A DNA stretch of 64,000 bases, taken from Macrostomum hystrix (taxonomy: Eukaryota; Platyhelminthes; Macrostomidae). The translations under genes and the position numbers were made by a program. The notes below the pieces were generated by a model that had not been told where the DNA came from, made no database searches, and saw only the letters and a list, made by a program, of their open reading frames with translations. How positions within the stretch are numbered: position 1 is the stretch's first letter; each line of letters opens with the position of its first letter. Below are positions 40,116 through 51,639 of this stretch, one piece after another. The DNA is taken from NCBI GenBank assembly GCA_950097015.1, contig CATNEN010000014.1:1860001-1924000 (forward strand), given 5' to 3'.

Positions 40116-41009
40116 AGCGGCAAACAGAACATTGATTTGACCATTCTGAGCGCTTGAAAAATTCACTGAACTGATTTCAGGCCGCGGTTAAGCTGCTTGT
40201 TTGGCGACTTCATTTCATTTTTAGTATAACTAGCAAAGTAGGCCGTCATTACTTATCGATCGAAAAAATTAATTAGGAAAGTTATTAAAACTACTAGGAT
40301 GCTTTCAGTAAGAAAATGTGGCTCTCTCTTATGATTGGTTAGGGCCAAAAATAACCTCTGTCTCTGAATGTACTTGGACATGAACATTCGCTCATTCCCC
40401 CTAAAGACAGCCACCTCACTCCAGTTTCTCCGATATAATTGGCTAAAAATAGCACTTTTTGGCTCCTCTCTCCAATTAATGTACACACAAAGCAAAATCA
40501 ACTAGCCTATTTTTAAGTCCTTTGGGTTTAACAAATAATTTAGCGACAGTATTCATGCAATCCATATTTTCCATTCAAAGCTCTGTTATTTGTTCTTGTC
40601 AACCAGACAGAGAATGTTCATGGTGTACAAACAGTAGCTGACTCATCTTATTCTTTGCTAATTCCTAGGGAGTGCAATTTTCCATGGCCATCGCATGCTA
40701 GCCTTCAACCCTATTTAGCTGTAGTATTCGATGTCGCATCTCACCTGTCATTTTTGATCATTAAAGATTTAGCTAGCTACAATTTTTTATAACTCGCGAC
40801 TATCATTTACTAAAGAAACTCGAACCTTAGCTACATCAGTTTACCCTCAATAAAAGTACTTTGAAGACTTGAGAACTGAAAATAAAAAGCACTGCTCGTC
40901 TGAAGTCATCAAAAAACCTTTCAAACATGAATAAATCCCATTTCAACTCGGCGCAGTTTTCTGATCAGTAATTAAATACTGGCATAATTTGCGACAAGTT
41001 CAAAAGCCA
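40116..41009. other. 3' flank of stress-protein gene 1
   Basis: Unique AT-rich sequence. No AATAAA is seen within 100 bases of the stop; a weak ATTAAA occurs near 40285. No other gene is supported. Confidence 0.4.
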
Positions 41010-41795
41010 AGGATCAGGATGGCTGCAGTGACCAGCTGAAGGATCAGGATGGCTGCAGTGACCAGCTGAAGGATCAGGATGGCTGCAGTGACCAGCTGGA
41101 AGATCAGGATGACTGCAGTGACCAGCTGGAAGATCAGGATGACTGCAGTGACCAGCTGGAAGATCAGGATGGCTGCAGTGACCAGCTGAAGGATCAGGAT
41201 GGCTGCAGTGACCAGCTGAAGGATCAGGATGGCTGCAGTGACCAGCTGAAGGATCAGGATGGCTGCAGTGACCAGCTGAAGGATCAGGATGGCTGCAGTG
41301 ACCAGCTGAAGGATCAGGATGGCTGCAGTGACCAGCTGAAGGATCAGGATGGCTGCAGTGACCAGCTGAAGGATCAGGATGGCTGCAGTGACCAGCTGAA
41401 GGATCAGGATGGCTGCAGTGACCAGCTGAAGGATCAAGATGGCTGCAGTGACCAGCTGAAGTATCAGGATGGCTGCAGTGACCAGCTGAAGGATCAGGAT
41501 GGCTGCAGTGACCAGCTGAAGGATCAGGATGGCTGCAGTGATCAGCAGAAGGGGATCGGGATGACTACAGTGATCAGCAGAAGGGTATCGGGATGACTGC
41601 AGTGACCAGCTGAAGGATCAGGATGACTGCAGTGATCAGCAGAAGGGGGATCGGGATGACTACAGTGATCAGCAGAAGGGGATCGGGATGACTGCAGCGA
41701 CCAGCAGAAGGGGATCGGGATGACTACAGTGATCAGCAGAAGGGGATCGGGATGACTGCAGCGACTAGCAGAAGGGGATCAGGATGACTGCAGTG
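41010..41795. repeat. 30-bp minisatellite between the two stress-protein genes
   Basis: About 26 copies containing GGATCAGGATGGCTGCAGTG. The left two-thirds are nearly identical; the right third has GATCAGCAGAAGGGGATCGG variants. Confidence 0.97.
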
Positions 41796-42169
41796 ACCTA
41801 CAATAGGGAACGCAATCAACAGTTATAGTGATAAGGTGTAAGTTACACATGTTGTAGCTAAGCCGCATTGATTTGCTCGTTAGCTGTTTAACCGGTTTCT
41901 AAGAATTGTTGTCGTTCCTTGAACTTTGGCCAGACGCGAACTGAATTTGTCTATGGTAAAAATTGCAGCCAAGTGCATTTTTACAGTCTCGATCGCGATA
42001 TACTGCAGAAGTTAGCATTGCAGAATACGTGCATTGGGTGCGCCGGATTGTGGGCAAGATTAATAAGCTTCGAGCAGTCACCGCCGGCACAAATCGAAAA
42101 TAAAACCAGTAAGTGACTTAAGACTGATATTAATAAGTTGCTTTCAAAATGTTCAGCACCACCATGTTA

Positions 42170-42478
42170 ATCTCACCTCATTCCCATTCTCTGACCCCCA
42201 CCTCATTCCCATTCTCTGATCCCCGCCTCATTCCCCATTTTCTTATCCCAACCCCATTCCCCATTCTCTGACCCCCACCTCATTCCCCGTTCTCTGATCC
42301 CCGCCTCATTCCCTATTTTCTTATCCCAACCCCATTCCCCATTCTCTGATCCCAACCCCATTCCAAATTCACTGATCCCACACCTCACTCCCCATTCTCT
42401 GATCCCCACCCCATTCACCATACTCTGATCCCCACCTCATCCCCATTCTCTGATCCCCTATAATCCCTATTTTTCGAT
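42170..42478. repeat. Pyrimidine-rich minisatellite directly upstream of stress-protein gene 2
   Basis: Units containing CCCCATTCTCTGATCCC repeat up to about 15 bases before the start codon, so the array forms the 5' UTR or acceptor tract of this gene. Confidence 0.9.
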
Positions 42479-42491
42479 CCCCGCTAGCAGC

Positions 42492-45400
42492 ATGGCATCG
42501 CGAGCAAGCTCCACGGTGATCAACCGTCGAGTTCTGATAGCTCTGGACGGTTCGCAGCGCTCTGAGCACGCCTTCAACTGGTACCTGGCCAACCTCAGGC
42601 GCGATGGCGACCTGGTGGTCGCCGCTCACGTGTTGGAGCCGCCATCGCTGCCATCTTTCTCGCTTAAGAACGGCTTCAATGTGCCGGCCAACGACTGGCG
42701 CGACATCATCTTGGAGAACGGCCGGAAGGCCAAGGAGTTGGAGGAGGAATTCCTTGTCAGGGCTAGCAATCTCAAGCTCAAGGTGAATTGTTATCATAAG
42801 GGCTGCTGAACCTGGCCAGCCCATGTACTTTTCCCGTGGACGGGCGACGCTAAAATTCATAAGTCCACAGCTCTAACCTCAGTCTTTGCATGCTCCGCTT
42901 CAATCCCACTCTACAATTCCACTCTGCAATCCCACTCTGCAATCCCACTCTGCAATCCCACTCTGCAATCCCACTCTGAAATCCCACTCTGCAATTCCAC
43001 TCTGCAATCCCACTCTGCAATCCCACTCTGCAATCCCACTCTGAAATCCCACTCTGCAATCCCACTCGGCAATCCCACTCTGCAATTCCACTCTGCAATC
43101 CCACTCGGCAATCCCACTCTGCAATCCCACTCGGCAATCCCACTCTGCAATCCCACTCGGCAATCCCACTCTGCAATCCCACTCTGCAATCCCACTCTGC
43201 AATCCCACTCTGCAATCCCACTCTGCAATCCCACTCCTTTCTCACCATACTCTCATTCCAATGTTTCACCGAAATCGTATACTGATTCTAAAACTGTAGT
43301 GATCTCACTCCCATCTCATCCTGTAATCCCACCCCAATATCATCCTGTGATCCCACTCCCATCTTATCCCGTAATCTCATTCCAATCTCATCCCAATCTC
43401 ATCCCGTAATCTCACCCCAAACTCATTCCGTAATCTCACTCCAATCTCATTCTGTAATCTAACTCCAATCTCATCCCGTAATCTCATTCCAATCTCATCC
43501 CAATCTTATTCCGTAATCTCACTCCAATCTCATTCTGTAATCTCACTCCAATCTCATTCCGTAATCCCACTCCCATCTCATTCCGTAATCTCACTCCCAT
43601 CTCATTCCGTAATCTCACTCCCATCTCATTCCGTAATCTCACTCCCATCTCATTCCGTAATCTCACTCCAATCTCATTCTGTAATCTCACTCCAATCTCA
43701 TTCTGTAATCTCACTCCAATCTCATTCCGTAATCTTACTCCAATCTCATTCCGTAATCTCACTCCAATCTCATTCCGTAATCTCACTCCCATCTCATTCC
43801 GTAATCTCACTCCAATCTCATTCCGTAATCTCACTCCAATCTCATTCCGTAATCCCACTCCCATCTCATTCCGTAATCTCACTCCCATCTCATTCCGTAA
43901 TCTCACTCCCATCTCATTCCGTAATCTCACTCCCATCTCATTCCGTAATCTCACTCCAATCTCATTCCGTAATCTCACTCCAATCTCATTCTGTAATCTC
44001 ACTCCAATCTCATTCTGTAATCTCACTCCAATCTCATTCCGTAATCTTACTCCAATCTCATTCCGTAATCTCACTCCAATCTCATTCCGTAATCTCACTC
44101 CAATCTCATTCCGTAATCTCACTCCCATCTCATTCCGTAATCTCACTCCAATCTCATTCTGTAATCTCACTCCAATCTCATTCTGTAATCTCACTCCAAT
44201 CTCATTCCGTAATCTTACTCCAATCTCATTCCGTAATCTCACTCCCATCTCATTCCGTAATCTCACTCCAATCTCATTCCGTAATCTCACTCCAATCTCA
44301 TTCCGTAATCCCACTCCCATCTCATTCCGTAATCTCACTCCCATCTCATTCCGTAATCTCACTCCCATCTCATTCCGTAATCTCACTCCCATCTCATTCC
44401 GTAATCTCACTCCAATCTCATTCTGTAATCTCACTCCAATCTCATTCTGTAATCTCACTCCAATCTCATTCCGTAATCTCACTCCAATCTCATTCCGTAA
44501 TCTTACTCCAATCTCATTCCGTAATCTCACTCCAATCTCATTCCGTAATCTCACTCCCATCTCATTCCGTAATCTCACTCCAATCTCATTCCGTAATCTC
44601 ACTCCAATCTCATTCCGTAATCTCACTCCCATCTCATTCTGTAATCTCACTCCCATCTCATTCTGTAATATCACTCCAAACTCATCGTGTAATCTCACAC
44701 CGTAATCTGACACAGATCTTCAACTGTAATACTGTAATGATTTCACGCAACAATCTCAGCCTGAAACTATATCGGTTAGACTCTCAGCAGTGTCCTATGC
44801 TCTAGATTAGCAGCCCCAATCACACAGTTGGTTGTGGGTCACCTGATTTCGCTAATTCTCTCACACGCCATAGAAACTGGGGCTTTTCCTGTGTACAGGT
44901 GCAAACGTTCCTATGCACGAGCTGTTTATTTAAACAAGTGTTTCAAAAGATTTAGCCTCAGATACCAATGCAAAACATGTTTAATGCGTATCACAAGCAC
45001 TGACTAGCCCTTAAACTCTGAACTGTTATCTGAGCTGGGCTGTCTGTAGTATATTGCCTCTTATCTCACAGCTACTCACAGTTCAGAGTATCATTTTACA
45101 CAGCACACTGTATACAAATACATGTACATTTGGATATGCAGTCTGCTGTGTGTTTACAGTTAGGGCCTGAAATCAGTTTTTAGTGAGCCGCTTGAATGAA
45201 CTACAGATCTGGGTTCATGTTCTCTCACATAAGCCAATGGGTCATTGTATTCGTAGTATAGGATGACTACCTAATGGTGATTAGAGTGATGGATTAGTGA
45301 CTACCTGATGGTGATTAGAGTGATGGATTAGTGACTACCTGATGGTGATTAGAGTGAGGGATTAGTGACTACCTGATGGTGATTAGAGTGAGGGATTAGT

Positions 45401-45986
45401 GACTACCTGATGGTGATTAGAGTGAGGGATTAGTGACTACCTGATGGTGATTAGAGTGAGGGATTAGTGACTACCTGATGGTGATTAGAGTGAGGGATTA
45501 GTGACTACCTGATGGTGATTAGAGTGAGGGATTAGTGACTACCTGATGGTGATTAGAGTGAGGGATTAGTGACTACCTGATGGTGATTAGAGTGATGGAT
45601 TAGTGACTACCTGATGGTGATTAGAGTGAGGTAGTGACTATCCAATTTGGTCAAACGGTAGTCCGAGAGGGGATACATGACCATCCGGTCACTCGATGGG
45701 ATGTGGGTGATTGCTAGTGGGTCAGCTTCCGAGCCATATTTATCCCTGTATTTCCGGCCTCCTATTCCAGCTGGAATTCATTGCCGAAAGCCACAAGCGG
45801 CCCGGGGAGGCGCTGACGGACATCGCTTGGCGCACCGGTTGCGACCTGGTTGTCATAGCAACACGTGGCCTCAACGACATCAAACGCGCCTTCCTAGGCT
45901 CGGTGTCGGATTATGTGCTGCGGCATAGCCAGTTGCCCGTGTGCATTGTGCCCGACACTGCGGCTGCTGATGAGGCGCACAAGTGA
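42492..45986 (+). CDS. Universal stress protein family gene 2 (USP2), tandem paralogue
   Basis: Exon 42492-42782 and exon 45771-45986 join in phase 0 to give 168 aa. The protein parallels gene 1: VLIALDGSQRSEHAFNWYL, the EPPSLPSFSL loop, GFNVPANDWRDIILENGRKA, then EFIAESHKRPGEALTDIAWR and LGSVSDYVL. The intron position is identical, after an LKLK/NKMK-type motif. In the ATP-binding loop the first glycine is replaced: IATRGLNDIKRAFLGS has Ala where gene 1 has Gly, so nucleotide binding may be altered. The 2988-bp intron holds three different minisatellites. AATAAA lies 90 bases after the stop. The 5' flank is a pyrimidine-rich array ending CTAGCAG just before the ATG. Confidence 0.93.
42900..43237. 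repeat. 13-bp minisatellite in the intron of stress-protein gene 2
   Basis: About 26 copies of CTCTGCAATCCCA with CGGCAATCCCA and GAAATCCCA variants. Confidence 0.97.
43300..44700. repeat. 24-bp minisatellite in the intron of stress-protein gene 2
   Basis: About 58 copies containing CCGTAATCTCACTCCAATCT. Variants (CCC/CCA, CTG/CCG, CTTACT) repeat in blocks, indicating higher-order duplication. It adjoins the 13-bp array with only about 60 bases between. Confidence 0.97.
44701..45260. other. Unique intron sequence
   Basis: Intron of stress-protein gene 2 between two arrays. Nothing is recognised. Confidence 0.4.
45262..45640. repeat. 34-bp minisatellite in the intron of stress-protein gene 2
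   Basis: About 11 near-identical copies containing CTACCTGATGGTGATTAGAG, about 130 bases upstream of the exon-2 acceptor. Confidence 0.97.
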
Positions 45987-46075
45987 CTGAGCAATGCGAC
46001 AGTTCCCGATTGGGAAATAACAATTTCAGTTCTGGAAATCCATCATTTTTCTGTCATGCACACTCACTGACAAAC

Positions 46076-46081
46076 AATAAA
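46076..46081 (+). terminator. Poly(A) signal of stress-protein gene 2
   Basis: AATAAA lies 90 bases after the stop codon, just before a new array begins. Confidence 0.7.
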
Positions 46082-46134
46082 CAGCACAGATTTTGTGCCG
46101 ATCTCACATTTATTGCGGCCTTTGCCTAGAAACA

Positions 46135-47035
46135 TAAAAGCAGAGCTGACACAGTGGCTGACAGACACAGATGGAGCTGACACAGTGGCTGACAGACACA
46201 GATGGAACTGACACAGTGGCTGACAGACACATATGGAACTGACACAGTGGCTGACAGACACAGATGGAACTGACACAGTGGCTGACAGACACATATGGAA
46301 CTGACACAGTGGCTGACAGACACAGATGGAACTGACACAGTAGCTGACAGACACAGATGGAACTGACACAGTAGCTGACAGACACAGATGGAACTGACAC
46401 AGCAGCTGACAGACACAGATGGAACTGACACAGCAGCTGACAGACACAGATTGAACTGACACAGCAGCTGACAGACACAGATGGAACTGACACAGCAGCT
46501 GACAGACACAGATGGAACTGACGCAGAAGCTGACAGACACAGATGGAACTGACACAGCAGCTGACAGACACAGATGGAACTGACGCAGAAGCTGACAGAC
46601 ACAGATGGAACTGACACAGTGGCTGACAGACACAGATGGAACTGACACAGTGGCTGACAGACACATATGGAACTGACACAGTGGCTGACAGACACATATG
46701 GAACTGACACAGTGGCTGACAGACACATATGGAACTGACACAGTGGCTGACAGACACAGATGGAACTGACACAGTGGCTTACAGACACAGATTGAACTGA
46801 CACAGTGGCTTACAGACACATATGGAACTGACACAGTGGCTGACAGACACAGATTGAACTGACACAGTGGCTGACAGACACAGATGGAACTGACACAGTG
46901 GCTGACAGACACATATGGAACTGACACAGTGGCTGACAGACACAGATGGAACTGACACAGTGGCTGACAGACACATATGGAACTGACACAGTGGCTGACA
47001 GACACAGATGGAACAGACACAGCAGCTGACAGACA
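46135..47035. repeat. 31-bp minisatellite in the convergent gap before SKP1
   Basis: About 29 copies containing GGCTGACAGACACAGATGGA, with ATATGG, AGCAGC and TTACAG variants. It lies between stress-protein gene 2 and SKP1, which converge here. Confidence 0.97.
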
Positions 47036-47810
47036 CTTCCAGATAAAATAACAAAGGCTGAACTACTTCAAGCGGGTTAGTTTTTATTTTAGGAAAATTG
47101 GAGGTACAGGTCATGCTTAGATGAGTTGTATTTAGGAGGGATGGGTTGCAAGTGGTAGCTACAAAATCGCGGCTCAGACGCGGGGAGAGCTTTGAAAAAA
47201 GTGGATCTTTATATAAAAAACGGCTGAAGAACAAGAGCTTACTTAACAAGTAGCTTCTTTGTACACCCGCTAGCAAAGAAAGATATAATTACGCGGTAGA
47301 TACTACTACTGAATGGTATTCTTGTTGAAAAGAAATTTGCGTAGTTGAACAGGACAGGATAAAAGCAATCTTCAAGTACTAGCCTCATCTATATCTTATA
47401 ATTTTAACGACGAGATTTAAAAGTTATTAGGAAATGGAAATTAGGAGTCGAGAAGCGCAGATACCCTCACACTACTGAATACATAAGTAGTAGAAATGAG
47501 TTTTGGGTAGCAGAGATAAGCACAATTTTTTTGAGATCACACTTTTGTTGTCATTTAACAAACATGAATCATTTTGTGTGCGGGGCAATTTAAAATAAGC
47601 CGTTGCGTACTATACTACTCACTGCCCTCTAGTCAAGCTAATGTACACTGCCATCTCTACAAGCAGCTCCAGCATCAGCCGGAAGGTCCCAAGAAAGGCC
47701 GTCTACTCATTAAACAGTGTCAAATTGATAGATTTTGATCTCTCAAACATCTATCAAGCATCTCGGATCCGCCATTTCAATGTTACACTGAGAGGGCGTG
47801 GGCTCGAGCC
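47036..47810. other. SKP1 3' flank
   Basis: Unique sequence after the SKP1 stop on the minus strand. No clear poly(A) signal or other gene is seen. Confidence 0.4.
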
Positions 47811-48771
47811 TCACTTCTCCTCGCACCACTCGTTCTCCTTGCGCACCCGCTCCAGCTCCTCGGGCGTGAAGTCGCATTTGATGTTGAAGGTCTTGCGGAT
47901 CTCCTCCGGGCTCTTGCCCTTGATCATGTTCGCCACCGTCTTGCAGGCCACGTCCAACAGCCCCTTGATGTCCAAGTAGTTCGCGGCCAGGATGATCTCA
48001 AACAGAGTGCCCTGGTCCACCTGCGGATGGGGACAGCGGAGCGATGCTGAGCTCTTCTATGCCCCAACCCAGCTTAACTGCTCACGGAAACACCACTCGA
48101 AATCCCACAATTTCATCTGACTATGTGAAATCCCACAGTCTCAACTGACTAGTTGAAATCCCAAAATTTCATCTGACTAGTTGAAATCACATCTGACTGG
48201 CTGAAATCCTACAATCACACCTATGTGAAATCCTACAATCACACCAATGTGAAATCCTACAATCACACCTATGTGAAATCCTACAATCACACCTATGTGA
48301 AATCCTACAATCACACCAATGTGAAATCCTACAATCACACCTATGTGAAATTCTATAATCAAACCTAGCTATTTGAAATCCTGGTCGGACTAACGAAGAT
48401 ACGGAAACTAGGTTAATTAGCTGTCGAATAATTTTTTTACTAGTTAGAACCCCAGAACTAGTCAATTATAGTTAATTAAGGTGGCTTCGCACCTTAAGAA
48501 ACTCCTGATCCCAGGTGGGAATGTCGTCAGTGCGTCGCTCCTTGTACTCATCCTCCTCAACAGGCGGCGGGTCGTCCTTGTGGTAGGTGCACCAGGCGAT
48601 CACCTTCTTGAGGATGGCGGCATTGACATTGGGCAGGGGGACTTCCTCGTCGCCCTCACTCGACACAGACATGTCCTCCAGCATAGTCTTGATGGTGCCG
48701 GACTGCTTGGCGATCTCAATATCGACCTCGAAGATTTCACTGTCGCTAGACTGCAGCTTGATGTTCGGCAT
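47811..48771 (-). CDS. SKP1: SKP1, adaptor of SCF ubiquitin ligases
   Basis: Exons 48771-48493 and 48020-47811 join in phase 0 to give 162 aa, against 163 in human. An in-frame TGA lies four codons before the ATG. SKP1 bridges the cullin-1/RBX1 core to F-box proteins. Family sequence is nearly continuous: [80 protein letters not shown] and the C-terminal NEWCEEK that contacts F-box proteins. The donor is GTGCGA, unusual among the introns here. TTTGCAG lies 21 bases before the ATG and could be a UTR or trans-splice acceptor. The single intron holds a 24-bp minisatellite. Confidence 0.97.
48060..48368. repeat. 24-bp minisatellite in the SKP1 intron
   Basis: About ten copies containing GAAATCCTACAATCACACC; the left copies are diverged. 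Confidence 0.93.
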
Positions 48772-49740
48772 GGTTGCGAGTCAGTCCTTGCTCTGCAAAG
48801 ATCTCGATTCGCAGTTCTTCAATTTCACAATTGAAAATAGAATATTACAAATGAAAAGAATATTGTATGGAAAAATGTACTGTATACACTATCAATCATA
48901 GCCCACAATGGAACTAGACTAGACAATATTTTTTATATAATAATACTTGTGCTTTTTAGCAACTAGCTACATTAATATTGTTGTCTAGATTCTCATCTTA
49001 TAACATTGATTTCTTACAGTATCTTTTGAACCAAAACATGGCAAGGCCAGACTATCATGCTGATTCTGACCATCAGAAATCATCTAATGGCTATTAGAAC
49101 TAACACCCATCACAGTGCCTCAATTCTGCTATCAATTTCACAATTATCAGCATCGCATATCATTTGGAGTAGTGGTATTAATTAAGCAAGATGCCATAAG
49201 GATAGGCTGGGCATTATTGACATGGCACCATGTGGATAATTCTAGAATTATTGGCACAGGTATCAGGTATGTCATCATCATCATCCATGGGTCAAGAGGT
49301 ACATAATCTAAGGCGTATAGCAGAATATGCAAATAAAACAATCAGTACTCTTATGTTTAGAATACACAAAGAACATGACAATGATAAATGCTACTATTTT
49401 GTTGTGCACCTAATTATTAATTTATTGCCTAGGCTATGGGTATAATATAGGCAATATAACTAGCTAATTAGGTCTTTATTTCATATTAAAGATAGCTAGC
49501 CTATATATGATATTGGCTAACCTACTATACAATGCAGTACATATTGTAATCAGAGACAAACATGAAAAAATAGCCTCTTTCTTAGAAATTGTTTTCCAAA
49601 AAAGAAATACTTAAATGTTAAAATGCACCACTTTTGTTTTAATGCACCATTGGTTTTAATGCAATTGAGATAGGGCTACGTTTATTTTCTTTGAAATATG
49701 TTACTTTTTGTTTGAATACACTTTGATTTGTTAAAATACA
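48772..49740. other. AT-rich SKP1 upstream region
   Basis: Start of the second divergent gap. No array, exon or clear promoter element is recognised. Confidence 0.4.
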
Positions 49741-50240
49741 CCAAATTTTTTTATGCACTGAATGCAGCAAAATAAAAAAATTATAATGAAGTGGAGAAGG
49801 GGAGTGAAAAAACAGTATAAATACATGAGTGAAAGGGAGAAGAAATTAACCCTCGTTTGAGACTGTGTTCAGAATAAAGAAAGCTTGAATCTTGAAGTGT
49901 TTGTGTTGAAATTATTTGAAAGAGACATTGTAAAAGAGAAGTAAACAGAGTAAAGGAGAGCTGTAAATCTAGATCCACTGGTAAAGCCCAGGATGGACTG
50001 AAGATTTGAATGAAGATTGAATGAAGAGTACTTGAAAAGTGATAAAGACAGATAAAGACTGATAAAGAGTACTTATAGAAATAATACAGTAAAGTTATAA
50101 GTAAAAAGTGAATATAGAGGATAGATACCTGCCATATTGAATGTATAATGCTACGAGATTAAATACATAAACATTACCAATTAAATTTGAAATAAGAAAG
50201 TGCATAAAGCAAATAATTAAAAACATTCATAACATTGATA
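49741..50240 (+). repeat. LTR-like direct repeat, copy A
   Basis: It is a diverged copy of 51065-51610. It contains TATAAATA near 49815, AATAAAG near 49875, and GAGAGCTGTAAATCTAGATCC ACTGG near 49960, in an order that resembles an LTR U3-R-U5. No internal gag/pol is seen, so the identity is uncertain. Confidence 0.5.
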
Positions 50241-50600
50241 TAAAGACAGTATTCAAATAAAGTGTATAAGCACTACAACAAACTTTGGAGATAACTATTA
50301 TAAAATAACCCTGCAACAACTTGGTGGCATTATTAGAATTGAGTTTAGTAAGAAACTAGCAAGTTTTGCCCCCCTTTAGGGAGCAGAAATATTTTTAATT
50401 CGTCTTGTATATACTCTTTAGCAGCTGTATTTTCAGCTTTTTTAAGATCCACCAATTGACAAAAATCCGACCATTGACAATGATCCCACAGTTGAAAATG
50501 ATCCCACAGTTGACAATGATCTCCAGCACAACTATATCTCTGTGAACAAATAAATTCTAATCAAAATATAATATTATATAACTATTCCCACCTTTACTAA

Positions 50601-50881
50601 CATACATGCGCAACCTCCCAAATCTTAGCTGGCCTTGCGACTTAGTTTTTGCTCTCATTTGCGACTTAGTTCGTTTCATTGCTCTATTTACGACTTAGTT
50701 TGCTCTCATTTGCTCTATTTTTCTCTCCCCCTTTTCCTTTTCTTCACGCCTTCCTTTTTTGTCCCTTGGTCCCCCCTTTGATTTTTTTGCGCTTGGTCAA
50801 TTGGTTTTTGCGACTTACCTTGCTTGGCCCTTGTTTCACCCGGCCGATTTGGCCGGGTCGGCCAGGTGTTGCTCATGTATG
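50601..50881. mobile_element. hAT-like MITE, copy 2
   Basis: It has the same CATACATGCGCAAC start and an end ending CATGTATG, flanked by the 8-bp direct repeat TTTACTAA. The interior is highly similar to copy 1 at 29294. It lies between the two LTR-like repeats. Confidence 0.85.
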
Positions 50882-51064
50882 TTTACTAAGGTGCCGCATT
50901 AAAGTCTCAACAATACTAAAATAATTTAAACAGCCCATTTCACGGCTCTCTTTATTGCAAATCAGGAAATCAAAATTAGTTTTACGAAAAAAATCTTAAT
51001 TTAAACAAATAAGGAAGTTTTTTCTTATTCCACATATTCCTGAAAAGTACTGCAAAGCCCTACG

Positions 51065-51610
51065 ACACACTAATGCACCACATTTATAATAGTTTTATTG
51101 AAGTGAAGAAACTTGAGGAGGGACACAAAGAGCTGCATAAATAAATGTGTGAGAGGGAGTAAAAATTTAACATTTTTGTCTTGTGAGAACAACATTTAGA
51201 ATAGTGAATAGTGAAAATTTTGAAATAGCAAAGTTTTTGCCTTAAAGATATATCAAGAGACATTGAGAAAGAGAAGTAAGTAAAGTGAAAGGAAAGCTGT
51301 AACCCTAGATCCACTGGTAAGCCCATGATGGACTGTTCAGAATAATTGTAGATTGATTAGGCCCTATACTTAATAAGACTAAATAAAGATTAATAAAGAG
51401 CAATAAAGACAGATAAATAGCACTAACGACTGATAAAGAGTATTTACAGAAATACTAAAGTAAAATTAAAAGTTCAAATAAATAGAAAGGATAAATATTG
51501 GACATACTAAACATATAGGCCTAATGCAACCATATCAGATACATAACACTACTAATTTGAAATTGAAATAAAAAGCATATAAAGTAAACAACTAAAGACA
51601 ATAATAAGAT
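51065..51610 (+). repeat. LTR-like direct repeat, copy B
   Basis: It aligns with copy A through GAAGTGAAG, GAGAGGGAG, AAGAGACATTG, AGAGAAGTAA, CTAGATCCACTGGTAA and GATGGACTG, with many substitutions and indels. About 1.3 kb separates the two copies. Confidence 0.5.
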
Positions 51611-51639
51611 AGGCCTAGTCATAAGATAATTTCTGAATT

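Noticed and set aside
43484-44713. 400-codon frame of GVRLRNE repeats
   Set aside because: A 24-bp intronic minisatellite; the openness is a by-product of the period.
39125-45986. Bacterial origin or contamination of the stress-protein genes
   Set aside because: Both have an intron at the same position, an animal-type EPPSLPSFSL loop, a TATA box and poly(A) signals.
46064-47020. Cys/Val/Ser repeat frames
   Set aside because: The 31-bp array is open in three frames on one strand, which a real gene would not be.
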